From Lysinibacillus xylanilyticus (GTDB taxonomy: Bacteria > Bacillota > Bacilli > Bacillales_A > Planococcaceae): a stretch of DNA of 64,000 bases. The stretch covers positions 126,501-190,500 of the forward strand of contig NZ_LFXJ01000002.1 in assembly GCF_001183605.1 (NCBI RefSeq), read 5' to 3'. Below the pieces are notes generated by a model. The model made no database searches. It saw only the letters and a program-made list of their open reading frames with translations, and had not been told where the DNA came from. Below, in pieces: positions 62,951-64,000 of the stretch. Position numbers and translations under genes: made by a program. Every line of letters begins with the position of its first letter. Within the stretch, counting starts at the first letter, position 1.

Positions 62951-62975
62951 TATAAATTAAGAGGAGGATATTACT

Positions 62976-63368
62976 TTGGCACAAGTTCAATACATCGGCA
63001 CTGGTCGCCGTAAAAGCTCTGTAGCTCGCGTACGTTTAGTACCAGGTACAGGTAAAATTGTTATCAATAAACGTGAAATCGAAGAATACGTACCATTCGC
63101 TGCTTTACGTGAAGTAATTAAACAACCATTAGTAGCTACTGAAACTACAGGAAGCTATGATATCCACGTAAACGTTAACGGTGGTGGATACACTGGTCAA
63201 GCTGGTGCTGTACGTCACGGTATCGCTCGTGCTCTACTTCAAGTAGACCCAGATTTCCGTGCTGCATTAAAATCTGCTGGATTACTTACTCGTGATTCAC
63301 GCATGAAAGAACGTAAAAAACCAGGTCTACGCGGCGCTCGTCGTGCACCTCAGTTCTCAAAACGTTAA
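62976..63368 (+). CDS. rpsI: 30S ribosomal protein S9
   Basis: 130 residues starting [19 protein letters not shown] from TTG at 62976 after GAGGAGG. The C-terminal tail [17 protein letters not shown] ends in the Ser-Lys-Arg that contacts P-site tRNA. Pairs with rplM as in most bacteria. Confidence 0.97.
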   Translation: MAQVQYIGTGRRKSSVARVRLVPGTGKIVINKREIEEYVPFAALREVIKQPLVATETTGSYDIHVNVNGGGYTGQAGAVRHGIARALLQVDPDFRAALKSAGLLTRDSRMKERKKPGLRGARRAPQFSKR

Positions 63369-63392
63369 TATCGTTTTTATATCAACGTTTTC

Positions 63393-63427
63393 AAACCCTT
63401 TCTCGAATTTTCGAGAAAGGGTTTTTT
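63393..63427 (+). terminator. Strong intrinsic terminator after rpsI
   Basis: Perfect 14-bp stem (63393-63406 with 63411-63424), loop ATTT, followed by a T-run. Ends the supercluster. Confidence 0.95.
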
Positions 63428-63549
63428 GTGTAAAAAATGCAACGCTTTGTTTCTGTACTTTTATATTAATAGCAATTGCGATGTGTATTTTATATAGAAA
63501 TGGCTGATACTATTTTCAAGTTGGTTATTCTGAAAATGGAGGTCAATAT

Positions 63550-64000
63550 ATGAAAAGGCTATTAATATTATCACTTGCAGCAGTTGCACTTCTTGGTGCA
63601 TGTGGTAATAAAACTGATGTAAAAAAAACTGAGGAAGTAAAAACAGGAAATACTGCAGAACAAAGACAGGCAGAAATAACAGACGGTCATGCGAATGCCA
63701 AAATTCTTAGTAGTACAGACTGGGAAGCCACAAAAGTTTATGACAAAAATAATAAAGATTTAACAGCAGAAAATTCAAATTTACTTGGCCTTGCGAAATA
63801 TGACGCTGATTCCGCACGCTATGAATTCTTCGATCCAAAAACAGCTGGAAGCCTTGACGATAAAGGGGTTTTCTTTTTTACGAATGATGGAAAGCATAGA
63901 ATATTGATCTCAGAAACGAAAAATTACCAAGAAATTGTGGATATTACTAAGGTAACAAATAAAATGTTTACTTATAAACGCATGGGGAAAGATGCAAATG
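63550..64000 (+). CDS. DUF4822-like lipoprotein (3' end outside window)
   Basis: 150 residues visible. The signal peptide MKRLLILSLAAVALLGAC ends in a lipobox with Cys18. A charged spacer follows, then a globular part with ILSSTDWEATKVYDKNNKDLT and RILISETKNYQ that matches DUF4822 lipoproteins as I remember them. Function unknown; anchored outside the membrane. AATGGAGG precedes the ATG. A possible extended -10 (TGATACTAT, 63505-63513) lies upstream. Confidence 0.75.
   Translation, partial: MKRLLILSLAAVALLGACGNKTDVKKTEEVKTGNTAEQRQAEITDGHANAKILSSTDWEATKVYDKNNKDLTAENSNLLGLAKYDADSARYEFFDPKTAGSLDDKGVFFFTNDGKHRILISETKNYQEIVDITKVTNKMFTYKRMGKDAN

Overview
The window is a low-GC Gram-positive (Bacillota, class Bacilli) chromosome segment carrying the origin-proximal transcription/translation supercluster: ctsR-mcsA-mcsB-clpC-radA, yacL-ispD-ispF-gltX-cysE-cysS-mrnC-rlmB-rae1-sigH-rpmG-secE-nusG, rplK-rplA-rplJ-rplL-ybxB-rpoB-rpoC, rplGB-rpsL-rpsG-fusA-tuf, the S10/spc/alpha ribosomal clusters, and ecfA1-ecfA2-ecfT-truA-rplM-rpsI. 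Gene order follows Bacillus subtilis closely. Protein sequences, codon use and the intergenic repeats rich in 'GCGAAAGCGAAGCG' point to Lysinibacillus or a close relative (inferred from recognition; no search was run).

Layout: 1-3.3 kb has a truncated HemAT-like globin sensor, a small membrane protein, a CorA-type transporter, a methyltransferase and a DUF4870-like membrane protein. 3.4-8.0 kb is the CtsR heat-shock operon behind a promoter with three CtsR heptads. 8.2-20.8 kb runs radA to nusG, with a cysteine T-box before cysE-cysS. 20.8-36.8 kb holds the L11/L1, L10/L12, RNA polymerase and str clusters, with recognisable L10 leader and attenuator structures. 36.8-43.5 kb is an accessory island between tuf and rpsJ: a BceRS-type two-component system, a BceAB-type ABC transporter and a Na+/H+ antiporter-family permease. 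43.7-58.1 kb is one long run of ribosomal genes with secY, adk, infA and rpoA. 58.2-63.4 kb has a structured non-coding stretch, the ECF energy module, truA, a large repeat and rplM-rpsI. The window ends inside a DUF4822-like lipoprotein gene.

Departures from the textbook locus: (1) a dispersed family of intergenic repeats made of shuffled hairpin modules, whose stems change by compensatory substitutions while loops and linkers stay fixed; (2) map, expected between adk and infA, survives only as a frameshifted, deleted remnant; (3) disA is absent between radA and yacL; (4) ribosomal protein S12 has Arg at position 56 and Ala at 104, the two classical streptomycin-resistance sites; (5) rpoB and rpoC are separated by an intrinsic terminator, and their leaders share a GTCTTT/AAAGAC hairpin motif; (6) a branched RNA structure closed by a 12-bp terminator stem lies between rplQ and ecfA1; (7) ispF has no visible Shine-Dalgarno sequence and sits behind a mini-ORF flanked by an inverted repeat.

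Many start codons were set by Shine-Dalgarno position and family N-termini. GTG or TTG starts are used for corA, radA, ispD, cysE, rplK, rpoB, rpoC, bceA, rpsC, rplN, rpsZ, rplR and rpsI.
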